In this document: in pieces, positions 44,043 through 56,845 of the stretch
How the letters are laid out: each line of letters begins with the position of its first letter
How positions within the stretch are numbered: position 1 is the first letter of the stretch
The notes under the pieces: generated by a model
Told to the model about the DNA's origin: nothing
The model's input: only the letters and a program-made list of their open reading frames with translations
Database searches by the model: none
Program-made: the position numbers and the translations under genes
From: Drechmeria coniospora
Taxonomy: Eukaryota > Ascomycota > Sordariomycetes > Hypocreales > Ophiocordycipitaceae
Assembly (NCBI RefSeq): GCF_001625195.1
Contig: NC_054389.1
Location: forward strand, 8,924,520-8,988,519
Length of the DNA: 64,000 nt
Reading direction: 5' to 3'

Positions 44043-45178
44043 TCACAGTTCGCTCGACAAGGTGCCGGTGCCGTTGCGCTTGTCGGTGCCGCCGCCGGGA
44101 TGCCAGTGCGCGGCTGGAGTGCGATTCTTGTTGTAGTTTGCGTCGAGATCCAGACCAATCGTGAGCCACACGAGGATGCCGTCGTCGACCGAGTCGCCGA
44201 GGTAGACGTGCTTGAAGAAGGGGTCGTACTCGGGCGTCGCCTGATCGCCCGTGTACTTGTCTTGGAGGTTGCTCGTGACGTTCTGCTTGTTCCGAACGTA
44301 CGGCTCGACCGCCTCGACAGCGGCGATGAGGGATTGGTCAAAGTACGTCTGGCCAATGTGGCGGACGGTGCCACCTTCAAAGGTTCCGTTGAGCAGGAGA
44401 TTCGCCTGATCCGTCGACATGACGTGGATGTGGTTGGTGCGGCCGACATAGTGACCGGGAAAGATTGTGTCAAACTCGACGACACCGTCGCTGTTCGATA
44501 CCTGGATGCCGCGGCCAAAGTTGGTCTTCAAGCCGCCTTGCGACGGGGCCGAGACGCCCGAGTAGACACCGGTCGAGTTGGCCTGCCAGACGTCGATGAC
44601 GAGCTCGGGCACGGGCTCGCAGGTTTTGATGTTGATGAACTGGAAATCGACATGGGTTCGGACCCCAGGCTCGCCGTCGGTAATGTCGGTCCTGAGCAGC
44701 TCGCCGTCGACAAAGTAAGGCCCGATGATGGTCTCCGGAACAAGGGCGCAGGTGGTGTTGGAGGCGAAGATGACATCCGTCGGCGTGTTCAGATCAAAGC
44801 CTGATGCCGTGTAGTCGTGCGAGATGGAAGCCCATTTCTCCAGCGAAGCACTGTCGCGACGCACGTGTGCCGCGGCGGCTTCCATGCATGTCAACGGCGG
44901 CACGGAATAGGATGGGCATCGGAGTTTGGCATCATACCCGTCTTGATTCCGAACCGTTGCCGGAGCTCGGTTGCCCTGGCGGCGCGGCGAGCAACGGCAC
45001 GGTTCCTCAATGCCCGCGAGGCCGGGGAGTTGATGCACTTCTCGAGATTGTGCTTCGTGTTGGCGACAACCTGTCGTCTAGACTCAAAGTACGCCTGCTC
45101 AGCCTCCTCGGTGCTGGGGTGGCCATGGGTGGCGACGGAGAGGGCGAGGATCGCCATGAGGGTGGATAACTTGGCCAT
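44043..45178 (-). CDS. secreted intradiol ring-cleavage dioxygenase
   Basis: Two exons (45178-44938, 44878-44043) encode 358 aa. The 59-nt intron has GTATGA, TTGAC and an AAG acceptor, less usual than CAG. A signal peptide is about 1-19. A helical propeptide-like part with ARRAARATELRQR follows, as in fungal extracellular members. The catalytic beta-sandwich begins near CALVPETIIGPYFVDGEL and includes VIDVWQANSTGVYSG and FPGHYVGRTNHIHV, supplying the expected Tyr and His ligands for Fe(III). The family cleaves catechol-type aromatics between the hydroxyls. Secretion points to attack on lignin-derived, plant or cuticular phenolics, which is inference. It converges on ORC6 with 68 bp between stop codons. 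Confidence 0.9.
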
Positions 45179-47298
45179 GGTGACAGCCGTGCAAGGTACG
45201 ATGCCTGCCTTGATTCGTTTTACAGTCGCTCGCCCGTTTCGTGGTTGACGAGTGCACCTAACTAGCGCGTGCTCGACGTTGAAACTTTCGCGATGTCATC
45301 GCGGATGCGGTTCACTTTTATGCAAAACTGCGAACAGCCATTGACTTACTCGCCAGGCCGAGTTGACTCTCGGAACGGCCAACTACACCTAGATTCATTC
45401 AGAATCCCCTTTCACGCCATGGACAAATACAGCCAACGAGGACTCACGGGTGCTAAGCTGCCGCAGCATGACGAGGCTCGAGGCATGCAAGCGTGCGGGT
45501 ACACGGAGCAAATCAATCGACACCAGCGAACCCCTGCTCAGGTATTGCTACGCTACGTGCATGATACGTCGGCTAGCATCCACGGTTGCAGGTCATGGCG
45601 GATTAAAACTGTATCATCTCATCAGTAAGGCGGACAGGATTACGATTTTCTTCGTGTCGGTATGATGTCTAGGAGTACTTCTCGCTGCAGGTCGAACGGA
45701 TCTTTACCCTGCCTGATGCAGGATACAGAATCTATTTCAACTACGTATAAACGGTGTTGCGGAAACTTCATAGAACTCAACTCTGGAAAAACGAAATGCC
45801 CAACTAAAGTATGGAGTGCTCCATACAACAACATGGGTTCTCTCCCTCCCAAGAAGGTTTGAGATCAGGCCGTACTTGCATGAGTGAGAATCACACCGGA
45901 ACTGCCGCAATCATGCCGATGATGTTGCACCGCCAAGCATGACGTGCTGATCAGAACGATTTTCGTCTCGGAATACGCTTGGTCATCGGCATGGATTCCG
46001 AAGCATGAATTCCGAACCTGCGAGGTCGATACCCGACACCAGCCCTCCTGCCGGCATCCTTGAGACATGAATCATGAGGGCCATCGGATTTTCGATCCCA
46101 GAAGGGAGTGTCAGCGGAGATTGGTCGTCCAACCGGCCGTGCCCGACACGCTTGGCAGCTCCACGGCGGAAATGTTGGCATGTGCATCAATACGCCGTTC
46201 TCCGTACGGGAATGGCACATGTACATGAAGGTCCGGATGAACGGAGTATTACGTGCTCGTATACGAAGTATTGTGCTTGTATTTCCTGCTGGTGAGCAGG
46301 CACAACAAAAGGATCTCGGGCTCCAAAATGTTGGCAGTGGAATTCGGTAAGCCCTTCGCCCACATCAGCCGATCAAGCTACCCTTGCCGCGTCATTGCGG
46401 GATTCCCGATGGTTTGCTCCGCCGCTCGCCCGCTCTGCGGAGATGATGGCTAGCAGTTCCCTCCGCATTGCACAATTCCCTCGGATGCTACGTGCATGAT
46501 GGAAACGACGGCAAGGAGCAGGCACGTGACAACTGATACGAGGAGAGAGTATCATCCGTCGGCGACTTGACGAGCCGTGTGCGGAGGTCCGCGCCCGTGC
46601 TGAAGGAGGCCGCCGAACGGAACGGGCCGAATGGGGTTCCCTCCCCATTTGGTAAAGGAATCAAACAAGCGACGGAATCACAACGTGGAGTCGGCTACCG
46701 GGTTTCTCCTTCATTTTGCATCGATGGCGAAATCATCACGGCAAACCGAGCGCACCACAGCAACCCCCTTCCCCCCTCCCCCCTCTATCAGGGCCGACGG
46801 CGAGACACGGCGGAGCAGCCCCCGACGGTGGGGTAATGCCCCGCTCTCGCCGACGACGACCGCACAATTTCGTGGCCGGCCTGGCACTTCGGGGCTCGTG
46901 AATACCGTACGCCTATATCTAACTTACATCTACGAAGGAAAATCATGACGATATTTAACGCTCAGAAGGAGGTGCGTTTCTCCCCAAGAATGCATGTACA
47001 TGCGAGCATGCAATCATATAGCAGCCAAATACCGAATACGCAGGGCCGGAAACCGAAAACATGAAGTGGAGGAACGAGAATCAGAGCACGGCGGATGGGG
47101 CTTGATACACATGACAAGCTGACAGCTTCCCATGCAATTAACGACGAATCGCACGGTGAGCGAAGCAGATGGTACACCGGCCGTAAATGTACTAGTAGCC
47201 ATGAAAACCACGAGCACGAGCACGAGCACATGACCCGCACGCATTGGTTGCCTCCATGACGGGCTGGGCTGGAGGAGGGTTTGAGATCGTCTGCATCA
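45179..47298. other. gene-free spacer
   Basis: No frame with domain support. The middle (46190-46270) has GTAC-type words and near-copies of the CGGAGTA motif. Confidence 0.5.
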
Positions 47299-48409
47299 CT
47301 ATCCCAGCCTCCCCGGCACATACGGATGACCGGCGCTCAAGCCGCCGTCGACAGCCCATGCTTGGCCGTTGACGTAGCTGCTCTCGTCGCTGCCAAGGAA
47401 AAGGGCGACACGGGCAATCTCGTCGGCGTGACCGCCGCGACGAGTCGGGTTCAGATGGCCAATCTTGCGCTCGCTGCCACGCGCACGGGCTGCCGCGTAG
47501 ACGGGTGCCGTCATGCCCGTCTCGATGAGTCCCGGGCAGATGGCGTTGATGCGCACGCCGGTCCCCGCGAGCTGGTAGGAGATGGTCTGGGCAAGGGATA
47601 TGACGGCAGCCTTGGAAGCAGAGTATGGCGTCGAGCCGGCGTTGGAGCGGAGCCCTGCAACAGAGGCCGTGGCGATGATGCTGCCGCCAGCAACCGGCTT
47701 CACCTCCGACGTCCTCGCCATGGCGGGCGCTGCGTGCTTTGCGGCGAGGAAGACGCTGGGTTCGTCATGAGGCCGCGGTCAACAGAGGTCGTGCCGGGCG
47801 GTGCGAGCCGAGGGAGGAAGCCTATTACCTTAGCGTGTTTGTCCTGAGAACCGACATGAAGTCGTCATCGCTCAGCTCCGCGAAAACGACGTTCCGCCCC
47901 GTCACGCCGGCGTTGGCGAACAAGACGTCGAGCCTGCCGTATCGAATCAAGGCATCATCCACGACGGCCTGGACTTGGCCGTCATCGGCGGCGTCGAGCT
48001 GCCGCGTGTGGATCTCGACGGTTGGAAAGGAGGCGAGCATGTCTTGCTTGTGAGAGGCAAGGTGGGTGGCGTCCAAGTCGCAGAGGTAGAGAGCCCTCGC
48101 ACCGCTCTCGGCGAACTGGTGGGCCGTGGCGCGGCCGATGCCCATGGGCGAGTTTGCGCCTGGAAAACGCAACCAGCTCGGTCAGCCGTTAATCCTCCTC
48201 TAAGCGCTGCCCGACAGGGGGACGAGGGGCACCTCCTCCGCAGGCGAGCTTGTATCTGTACCGGTGATGATGGCAACCTTGCCCTGGAGCCGGGCGGCGC
48301 TGGAGCCGGGGGCCACCTGTATTATCGACGCCAGACCCGACGAGTTCGGGGAGGCTGACTGCAGCTGTTGGCCGATGGCTTGGATTCGCCGCTGCGCCTT
48401 GTCCGCCAT
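47299..48409 (-). CDS. short-chain dehydrogenase/reductase
   Basis: Three exons (48409-48262, 48159-47829, 47755-47299) encode 311 aa. Introns are 102 and 73 nt with GTACAG/GTAATA donors and CCAG acceptors. Classical SDR fold: cofactor loop TG50-x3-S-x-MG56-I-G58 at the first splice junction, acidic LYLCDLD after strand two (favouring NAD), LFANAG, then catalytic Ser191 (in SIIATAS), Tyr204 and Lys208 (YSASK). CPGLIETGM and the C-terminal [11 protein letters not shown] complete the signature. The first 45 residues form an extra Ser/Gln-rich lead, odd for this family. The substrate cannot be read from sequence. The only ATG in frame at the front is 48409. Confidence 0.88.
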
Positions 48410-51400
48410 GACGACACTGGCTGATTGCGCGGGGGCGATTATGCTTGCTGAAGCTAGGGTGGGGTAGCGGAGAAGATCAAGAGTCAAGACCGATGGATGT
48501 AATGAGCCTTTAGGGATGGGTATGGCAGGGTGGAGGGGAGGGCGGAGAGAGGGAGGGACGAGGGGATGGATGGATGGATGGATTCAAGGCATCAGCAGCA
48601 CCGAGGTCAAAAGGCTGACTCTCTCGCTCGCTAAAGCCCAGAAATCGAGAGGAGTTACTGACGTATATGGACGCGGACGCTCGATTGATCGCTGTCCTGG
48701 TTGTCGGCTGCCGTTAGCTGTTCAGCAGAGGTTGAATCGTTGCTGAATGGTGAGGTTGTTGCAGGTGTAGATTTGCTTTGGGTGCACCACGATACGGTCA
48801 GACCGGTGACATTACCGCCTTGTGCAATGAAGTGTACATACTTGGGTGTGTGTAGTACCTTGTACTGCGTGTACTGCTGCATGTACGTACTTACTGGTAT
48901 GTGCGGAGTATCAGCATACTGTGCACATAAGTAAAGTATATAATAATAGTAGGTGTACACCCTAAATCACTACTAATGATCGGGGGTTCGGAGTAACTAC
49001 ACACCGTACCTGCCGCAACTTCTCACACGCAAGTGTAAGTATATAAGTATATACTCTGTGCAGTACTGTACGTGCACGACAAAGGCAAGAGTCTCGCCTC
49101 GCGGCAGGAACGTTGCATCACAATTCACACCACCAACCTCAGGCCGACATTTGTGACTTCAGCAACTGTGCACCCCTGCAGTCGGATACTCCTCCTTACC
49201 AGGTTCCCATCTTATCATCGTGTCCCCCCTCCTCCGTCCGTGTTGCACGCGGTATTTCTCAACCAGGCCTCCAATGTAGGGAAATACATCAAATACTAAA
49301 TGTACACCTACTCGTCCGTCAGCTTCCCACGTCAACCGATGCAGGAACCGGACTGGGCCAACGGCTAACTCGGCCTCGCTCGCTTCCCGCTCTGCTGCAA
49401 GCTGCCGCCAGCATCAACCCAATGTCGAATCCTTCCTCCCTCACCCATCCATCACTCATCATCCAGCATCCAGCGTCCAGCATCCAGCGTCCAGCATCCA
49501 GCATCCAGCATCCATCATGAACCATGAATCATCACCACGGACCACCCATCACCTTCGTTGAATGCCCTCCACAACCCAACGACGGCGACAAAACGCCTCC
49601 CTCTTTTTCTCCGTCTTCTCCACCCATCTTATTGGAACGCCAAAATGCACAACATACGTGTATTCTGCCATGGTCGTTGCGCTTGTGTCATCTCGTTCAT
49701 TGCGCCCGCGCCCGCCAGTTCGAACAGTTGGTCGGATGTCGAGTTCGCACCTCCCGAGATCCGTCCTGCTCTGCTTGTCGTTGTGGCCTGCATGCGTCTC
49801 GTGCATGCGCCTCTGCGCATCCATTTCCCTGCATCCATGAAAAAAAAATCTACGCCTCCTCCATGCAGGGCGGGATGCCGCATCCCCTCCCGGTCGTCCT
49901 GATTTCGGGCCTTTCAGCCTCCCGTCACACCTCCACACCCTCACGGCGGCACAACCAACGTGACACCGTCACACCGCCGCCTGCATTCATTGGTAGCGCT
50001 TGAGCCCATCCCGTCCTTCACGCAGGGTCGCTGCCGGATCTGGCCTAACCCCCACCCTTGATGTCATGGCATTATGACCGTCGGAAGGAACCCTTCCCTG
50101 CCCAGTTGCTCCCTGGAATCTTTGTCTTCGCTTTCAGCTCCAGCCGCTTGAAACCTGTGTGCTGAGAGCGGACATGAGGCGCCAACCAGCAAGAACCTTG
50201 GCATTCGGTGCACCTACCGTGCGTTTATGCCCAATGTCAACATGCCCGCCGTCACCGGAACTCCTGCCTCGCACTCTCGAACCTGGTCTCATTCATGCCG
50301 TGGCCCGTACTTCGCCCACGCTCGAGATTCGTCGCGTGACCGCGTCGTCGGCTTCCTATGCGACCAGCCAATCTTCACCTTCCGCGTGAGAGGATGGGTC
50401 TTCGTGCTCCGGCAACGCTCTCGCCAGAAACCACGGTGGGAGTTGCATCGTCCACGAGACGTTCTTTGTCTGAGAAACCTTCCACAAGTGCGGCCGATCG
50501 AGTGTGAGATGTCTCGCCCTCTCCTTGTTGGACGGAACAATGACGCCGGTTCGTCACAGACAGTGCATCCTACCGTCTCGTCGGCCAAGTGGGATCGCTG
50601 AACCGCGTCCAGAAGGCTCTCTATCCTCCTGTCCTGTCACCGGTGCTGGTGCTCCATTACCTCGCCAGTGGCCGACCCCAACCTAGCTGTCATGTCTCTT
50701 CATGTGGGTTCTGCACGTGCCAGGCACCCGAATGTTTTGTATCGAGCGACAGCGTCGTCTGGAGAAGATGATTGGGAACGTGCGAACACGGTACCGACAC
50801 CCAAGTACCCGTGATGACCGGCTCCCCAACCGGACGTTCCCTTTCGGCTCGACTCGTGGCTTGGAGCCTTCGCGAAAGCCTGGGGATCATTGGCTGCTAC
50901 ACCCAGGGCGCCACGTTCATGGACAGGCTGGCTTGGTTCGTCAGGCGGTGACGAAAGGCCTCGATTCCCTTCTGAAGTTGCACGGCATTGTCCGAGGTCC
51001 ATTGGACGGCCTGCTGGTAATCCTTGCCTTCCTATGCTACGGCGATAATCCTCTCTGGGCGACATTCTCTGTCCAGCGCCATCCACCGTGCCCGTCAACA
51101 CAGCATTCAACGCCCCTGGAGCGATCCCCGATCAGGCAGGTTCGATGCCTTATGCTGCTTACTGGCTCATCCTACGATCATTCCATTGCCATCGAGACCA
51201 GCCCACGCGACAGGTATTTTTATTACCCACAATTGCACAGCAAGCGACCGTCCTGCCGACTCGCATGGCATGAGTTGCCGACATCAATGCGAATGTGGGA
51301 TTGAAATCGAAGCGTCATCTGACGTGGCAGCGGAAGATATCATGCCGATGTGTATCCCATTCGCCGACGACGTCGAAACTGCAGCCTCTGGGACGCCCGA

Positions 51401-52112
51401 TGAGGAGGGAGGGGGACCTCGATTTCAGGCCTTGGTGCATAACATTTGCTGCATCCCGCGCGGTTTTCGGTGCAGGGATGCGGCATCGCCAGTGACGGTC
51501 GGGCACGCCTGGCAACGCTTCAATTCATTGCCTTGATTGCCAAATGATGGGCTGTCGGGCGTCTGCCTCTCGTCAATCTAGCCTTTCCGTCCGAGTTCAG
51601 GTTTTGTCGAAACTATTCTCGTCGGGAACGGCGCGGTGCAGGAGCCGTGTGACGCACCGCCCCCTCTTGTTCCCGACCAGGTCCTACCCTTCATTGCACA
51701 ACGGACTCATCACTTCCACGTCCGTCCTGACATCATGTCTTTGACTTGCGCGTCATGGGTCACCGACCAACCATGCTGCGGCGCATAAGTGGCTTGTCAA
51801 TGCATTGTCTCTGCATTGGAATCTCACCACGTATCGCAAATCCCCGAGTGTCGTTGGTATGGGTTGCCTTTTCCCGTCCTCAACTAGAAAATCTCAAACT
51901 CCGAATGCCCGAAACGGTGTCCGTTTGGAGATGCAGCAAGAAGGCTCGACGACGTCGGGATCCAATTTCATCGTTGCCACCAACGGGTGCCGGGACAAGC
52001 TGATCTGAAGCTCGTCTCGTTTTACACTTTCTCCTAATTAATCCCCCTCTCCTCCCGAAAACTGCATCTTCCGCCCACCTGGAAGGTCTGGAATTTGAGC
52101 ATACGTTCGGTC
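48410..52112. other. 3.7-kb region without a supported gene
   Basis: Contains a GGAT microsatellite near 48563-48583, TACGGAGTA-like words at 48900-49070, an 11-bp repeat at 49463 and several frames of 100-200 codons (50159-51536) that match nothing I know. The 5' exon of the membrane protein at 52113 may lie in the right part, for example the ATG near 51735 (MSLTCASWVTDQPCCGA), but I could not join it. Confidence 0.45.
49463..49513. repeat. CCAGCATCCAGCGT tandem repeat
   Basis: CCAGCAT and CCAGCGT alternate about seven times, ending in CCATCATGAACCATGAATC. Confidence 0.8.
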
Positions 52113-53796
52113 ATGGAAACGAACCGGTGCCTTCCGCGAGCTTGGGGCTTCCTGGCAACCAATGTTCCAGATCCTCAAGCCTGTATAACGGACTGTCGAC
52201 GGCAGCTTCTGGAGTCAATGTTGCCGGGTAATGAGACATTGCAGCAAGTGTGCGAGGCGCTCTCAGACAGCATCCGCACCAACGACGGTCGACCATTTCG
52301 GATGACATATTGCTGCGACTCGCAGCTTTGCGGAGTGAATAACCTCGCCGGCAGAGGCAAAGACCGTGAGTCTACCAAAGGCCGCGCTCCATGTCCAGCA
52401 CCTGACGCCTCGTGCCTTTCGAAGCAAATGTCAACTGGCTGGTTAGCGATTGCCAAAGGTACAAGCTACACCAGCCCTGTCATCTGCATTGGCTGTTCTA
52501 AGGCAATACAGCATCGGCTATCATTCTCTAGTCGACCCCGGCCCGCCAGAAGCGACGTATAGCTGTGAGTACATGCCTTCAAATGTGCAAGACTCGTCCT
52601 GCACGATACGGTGGCCTGTGAAAGTATCGAAACCTTTCGAACCAGCCCACTCCAGTACGTTGAGAGTACCAGCTGTTGAGGGTGGCCAACAAGGCCTGGC
52701 CAGGCGGCAAATGATAACCGTTAGCTCAGATGTCGATGCACACAGTTCCTCAACCACCAAGGCGGCATCTTTTTTTCATGATCCTTCCTTGTCAACCACT
52801 CTTCTCTCCCGTCCAATATCTCATACACGGGCAGACACCCCGAGTGGCAAAGTTTCCACGGGCGTTATCGTCGCCGTCGTCCTTTCGACCATTGTTGGTG
52901 TAGCCGTGGTTGCTGCTCTTGTTCTCAAGCACTTCCGAACACGACGCCGCTATCGAATCTCGGGGGACGATGTAGATGGCGGCAGGAAAGACGAAAACAG
53001 TCTGACTGTCCCCGACTCGCCAACGCCGTTGGTGTCGGCGACATCTCCGTCCACGACCTCCGAGATCTCGCCAATAACACCTCCTGCTCTGCTTCAGGAG
53101 CGGAAGTTTCTGGCAACAGCTTCTAGCCATTGCTCGCTCGATGATGGGGACCCTCGGCATTGGATGAAGCTTCTGAACTCGTCTCAGCACTCGGCCTCCG
53201 CCTTTGCTACCGAAACGGGTCCTGCGACACAAAGCCAGTCGAGGACGTACTCGGCCAAGGGAACCATTGGGACTTTGACGGATGCTTCAGACACAACGCA
53301 GTTGGGTATGGGGCAAAGTGCACAGGATAGCATTAAGAATACGTTACCCACAGGGACTACATCAGAAGACTCCCTGGTCGTGGCAGCGGCTGTCTATGAG
53401 GTCAAGATGCCCGCTTCCTCGCGTTCAACTGGTGCGCGCCGAAAACACATTCCCCTACATATGAGCAAACTTGCTTGTCCCGGGCCACCGCCGACACGGG
53501 CACTCCCCTCAACACCGCAACAGAGCCCACCCACAACGCCAACGAGGCGTTTTCATGAAGTTGGCATCGCCATTGGATCAGTGTCGCCGATGGCATCGCC
53601 AGGCCCTAAGGCGGGCAGTGGCGCTGATGCGTTCTGTAAAGCGGCGAATGGGAAATGCCACAAAGCGAGGCACGGCTCAGGAAGCTGGAGAGGATGGAGC
53701 GGGAGCGGTTCTGGAGCTGCAGGACCTCCTATCCATGTGAGCAGGCCAGTTTTGGGGGAAGGGGAGCTGGAACTATTAGGAGGTACCTATAAGTAA
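52113..53796 (+). CDS. putative single-pass membrane protein with Cys-rich ectodomain
   Basis: Two frames join here. The first (52113 to about 52362) encodes a Cys-rich segment (ACITDCRRQ ... QQVCEAL ... YCCDSQLCG) and ends at a GTGAGT donor. The second (to the stop at 53796) encodes a Ser/Thr-rich stretch, then a strong membrane span (VSTGVIVAVVLSTIVGVAVV...) followed by a basic stop-transfer FRTRRRYR, then a long Ser/Pro/Thr-rich cytosolic tail of about 280 residues. Acceptors at 52465 or 52474 would keep phase; I cannot choose. Further introns (GTGAGT near 52565) are possible, and the signal peptide exon is not found. The topology resembles fungal cell-surface sensors with Ser/Thr-rich stalks, but no named domain is certain. 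Confidence 0.5.
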
Positions 53797-54456
53797 TTTA
53801 TCAGCCAGTGATGCATGCAGGCATCGTGTGCCGATTGGCATCTGAGTGTGTGTGAACCGGCGGAGAGCTTGTAGATTGGGCCATATATCTTCGCCGGCAG
53901 AGCCTTGGTGGACAATCACTCCCCCGTGCTCGCACACCTTCCCACGCACATGACAGGCAAGGCAGTTGGAGCGTTTGGTGCATACTCATCAAGTTAGTCG
54001 GGAGAGGGAATGCGGGCCATCCTGAACGATTTCAAGCGATGCACCATACACATAGCCCGTCGTTTTTGGACATATGCGCTGCTCTCGAGGTCGTCGGCTC
54101 AGGGATATGCGAGACGAAACGCAACTAATGATTGTAGGTGACCCAAGGGAATAATGCATTGTGAGGATATATAACGAAATTACTCAAATATACACGGGAC
54201 AGTTCCCGGCAGCCGCTGCTCTCACACGAGCGCTGAATCAAACCACACTCTCCATCTCCATCCAAAGCGCAGCCTTGAGTGTTCTGGGCATCATCCACCA
54301 TCATCAGTGTCCACCCTCTATCATGAAACAAGACGGTTTTGGGTCGCGGCACTCCAGTTGCGTATCCCTTGTCAAGCCCCGGCAAACCTGCTAAATGAGA
54401 GAACCAGGCTCAAGGGTCCGCGTCGCACCCGTTTGTATCCCCGATGCACCTCCAGC
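53797..54456. other. convergent spacer
   Basis: Between the membrane protein and YME1 stop codons. Nothing recognised. Confidence 0.5.
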
Positions 54457-56845
54457 TCAACTGTTTGCGCCCGAAGATTCCACGGGGGCCTCGGGAGCGG
54501 AAGACTCGGGAGGGTGCGGGTGAGGCAGGCCACCTAGTCCGGGGGCGTGGGGCACCTCGTCCGGGATGGGCAACACCAACGGCCCCCTCGGCACGATATT
54601 ACGGCCCTCCAGCTTCTCGCCTCGAATGACCTTCTCCACCTCTGATTTGTCGAGCGTCTCGTACTGCACCAGCGCTTCGGCCAGCAGGTCAAGCTCCTTT
54701 CGCTTCTCCGTCAGGAGCTTCCTCACATCCTCGTATGATTTCTTCATTGACTTCTGGACCTCGCCCTCGATGACGGACCTCGTCTCGGAGCTTAGGTTCT
54801 CGTAACGACGTCCGTACTCGACGGGTCCAAGTGCGTCCGACATGCCAAAGACGGTGACCATCATGAAGCTTAGGTCCGTGGCCTTTTCCAGATCCTACCA
54901 AGCCGTCAGCACAGATTCTGATGTTCACCAGCGGCGCGGACTCAACTTACGTTGGACACGCCCGACGTGACCTTGTCGTCACCATAGCGCAGTTCCTCGG
55001 CCATCTTGCCGCCAAGAAGCACTCGAATATTCGCCATGTACTCAGCAGCCGTGTAAGAGTACTTGTCCATCTGCGGCACGTGGGCGGTGTGGCCGAGGGA
55101 GGGACCCTTGGGCAGGATGGTAACCTTGTAAAGCTGGCTGGAGCTCTCCTTGTCAAAGAGCTGAACAAGGGCATGGCCAGCCTCGTGATAAGCCGTCATT
55201 TCCTTTTCCTTCTCCGTAATGACCATCGACTTTCGTTCGGCACCCATGGTGATTCTGTCAAATGCCCAGTCGAGATCTTTCTTGGACACGAGGGTGGCTC
55301 TGGAGCGAGAGGCTCGCAGCGCGGCGAGATTCAGCATATTCTCAAGCTCGGCACCAGAGCGACCGGGGGAGCGAGCGGCGATTGCATCCAAGTCAACGTC
55401 TGGGGCGCACTTGATCTTCTTCGCGTGGTGCTTCAAGATGGCGAGGCGGCCACGGACATCCGGCAGCTCCACGTTGATGTGGCGGTCGAATCTTCCTGGT
55501 CGTGTGAGCGCCTTGTCGAGGAGCTTTGGCAGGTTAGTGGCGCCCATGATGATGATCTTGGTGTCCTGATCGAATCCATCCAGCTCCGTGAGGAGCTGAT
55601 TCAGAGTCTGCTTCGCGTGCGCTTGATCTCGAGGATTTCGCTTTCCACCGATGGCATCCAACTCGTCGATGAAAATGATGGATGGCGATTTTGCCTTGGC
55701 AGCAGCGAATAGCTCTCTGACACGCTTCGCGCCAACTCCAACGAAGATCTCGTCGAATTCGCTACCAGACATGTAGAAGAACGGGACGCCAGCCTCACCG
55801 GCGACAGCCCTCGCGAGAAGCGTCTTTCCCGTACCGGGCGGTCCAACGAGAAGGACACCCTTGGGCAGCTTAGCTCCGAGATCCGAAAACTTTTCGGGGT
55901 TGCGAAGAAATTCGACAACTTCCTGGAGCTCCTCCTTGGCCTCGTCACAACCGTGCACGTCGTCAAAGCGAGTCGTCTGCTTCTCTGCTTTGACCTCGGA
56001 GTCATTTTTGGCTCCCGGCCCGCGTCTGAAGGTGCTCAGCGTCTCGATGAGGATGGTGACGGCAGCAAAACAGAGGTACGTGACCACGACGAAGGTAGCA
56101 AAGAACTTGACCCAGCGGAAGATGAGCGAACGTGTCGACTCCTGGACAACAACATGGATGGGTTCGCCTTTGCCGCCCATCGAGCTGGTAGCCAGGTTGT
56201 TGCCGCCATTGGCGACACCGGGGAAGTTTTGCTCGTTGCCAGACCAGTTTCCGCGCGCGAAAGAGGACTGCGCAGCCGAGCCAGCGGTCATGTTGGTGCC
56301 AGCGTTGAGGGCAGCGAGCGCCTTTCTGTATGCTTCTTCGGTCGTCGTGTTTGTCGCAAACCGTCCAGACTGATAACGTTCGACCAAGATGCCAGGCATG
56401 TTCGCCCTCAGCAAAAGCTGGTAGAAGGCATTTTGCAAATTGGCATTTCCAGGGTTCCTGTTTGCCGACTCCTCGAGGGTTGCCAGTTGGTTTCGCGAGA
56501 TGCCGCTGGAGGAGCCAAATGCTCTGCGATGAAGGCCGAGGGAGACCAAACCGGTACCAAGATAAGACGCAGTAACTATACTCCGACCGGTGACCGATGC
56601 ATCAAGGCTGGGTCGCATCAAGAGTCTGGCAAGTGCGAGCGAGGATCTCGGGGTTTGGAAACAGGGACGGCGCAGCACGGGGATTGCGGCATGCAGACCG
56701 ACGCGGTTCAGGTTGGCTACGGCGCTCTGGATTCTCGTTGCAGACACATTCTTGAACTTGAGTTAGTTGCCATTCAAAGGCCACTGGAGAAGCGGGGCAG
56801 ATGTCGAGCTCAACGTACGGGTCGCAAGGCTCCGTGAAGTGCCAT
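54457..56845 (-). CDS. YME1: mitochondrial i-AAA protease YME1 (FtsH family)
   Basis: Three exons (56845-56819, 56750-54951, 54894-54457) encode 754 aa. The first exon codes just nine residues (MALHGALRP), joined over a 68-nt intron with CTAAC; the second intron is 56 nt. The N-terminus is Arg-rich and free of acids, as in mitochondrial presequences. A membrane span lies near 233-255 (FFATFVVVTYLCFAAVTIL). AAA module: Walker A GPPGTGKT (312-319), Walker B IIFIDELDA, second region ATNLPKLLDKALTRPGRFDR. Zinc protease motif HEAGH is at 531-535. YME1 forms a hexamer in the inner membrane facing the intermembrane space and degrades misfolded or unassembled proteins. One span rather than two argues for i-AAA over m-AAA. 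The C-terminal tail is Pro-rich. Confidence 0.94.
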
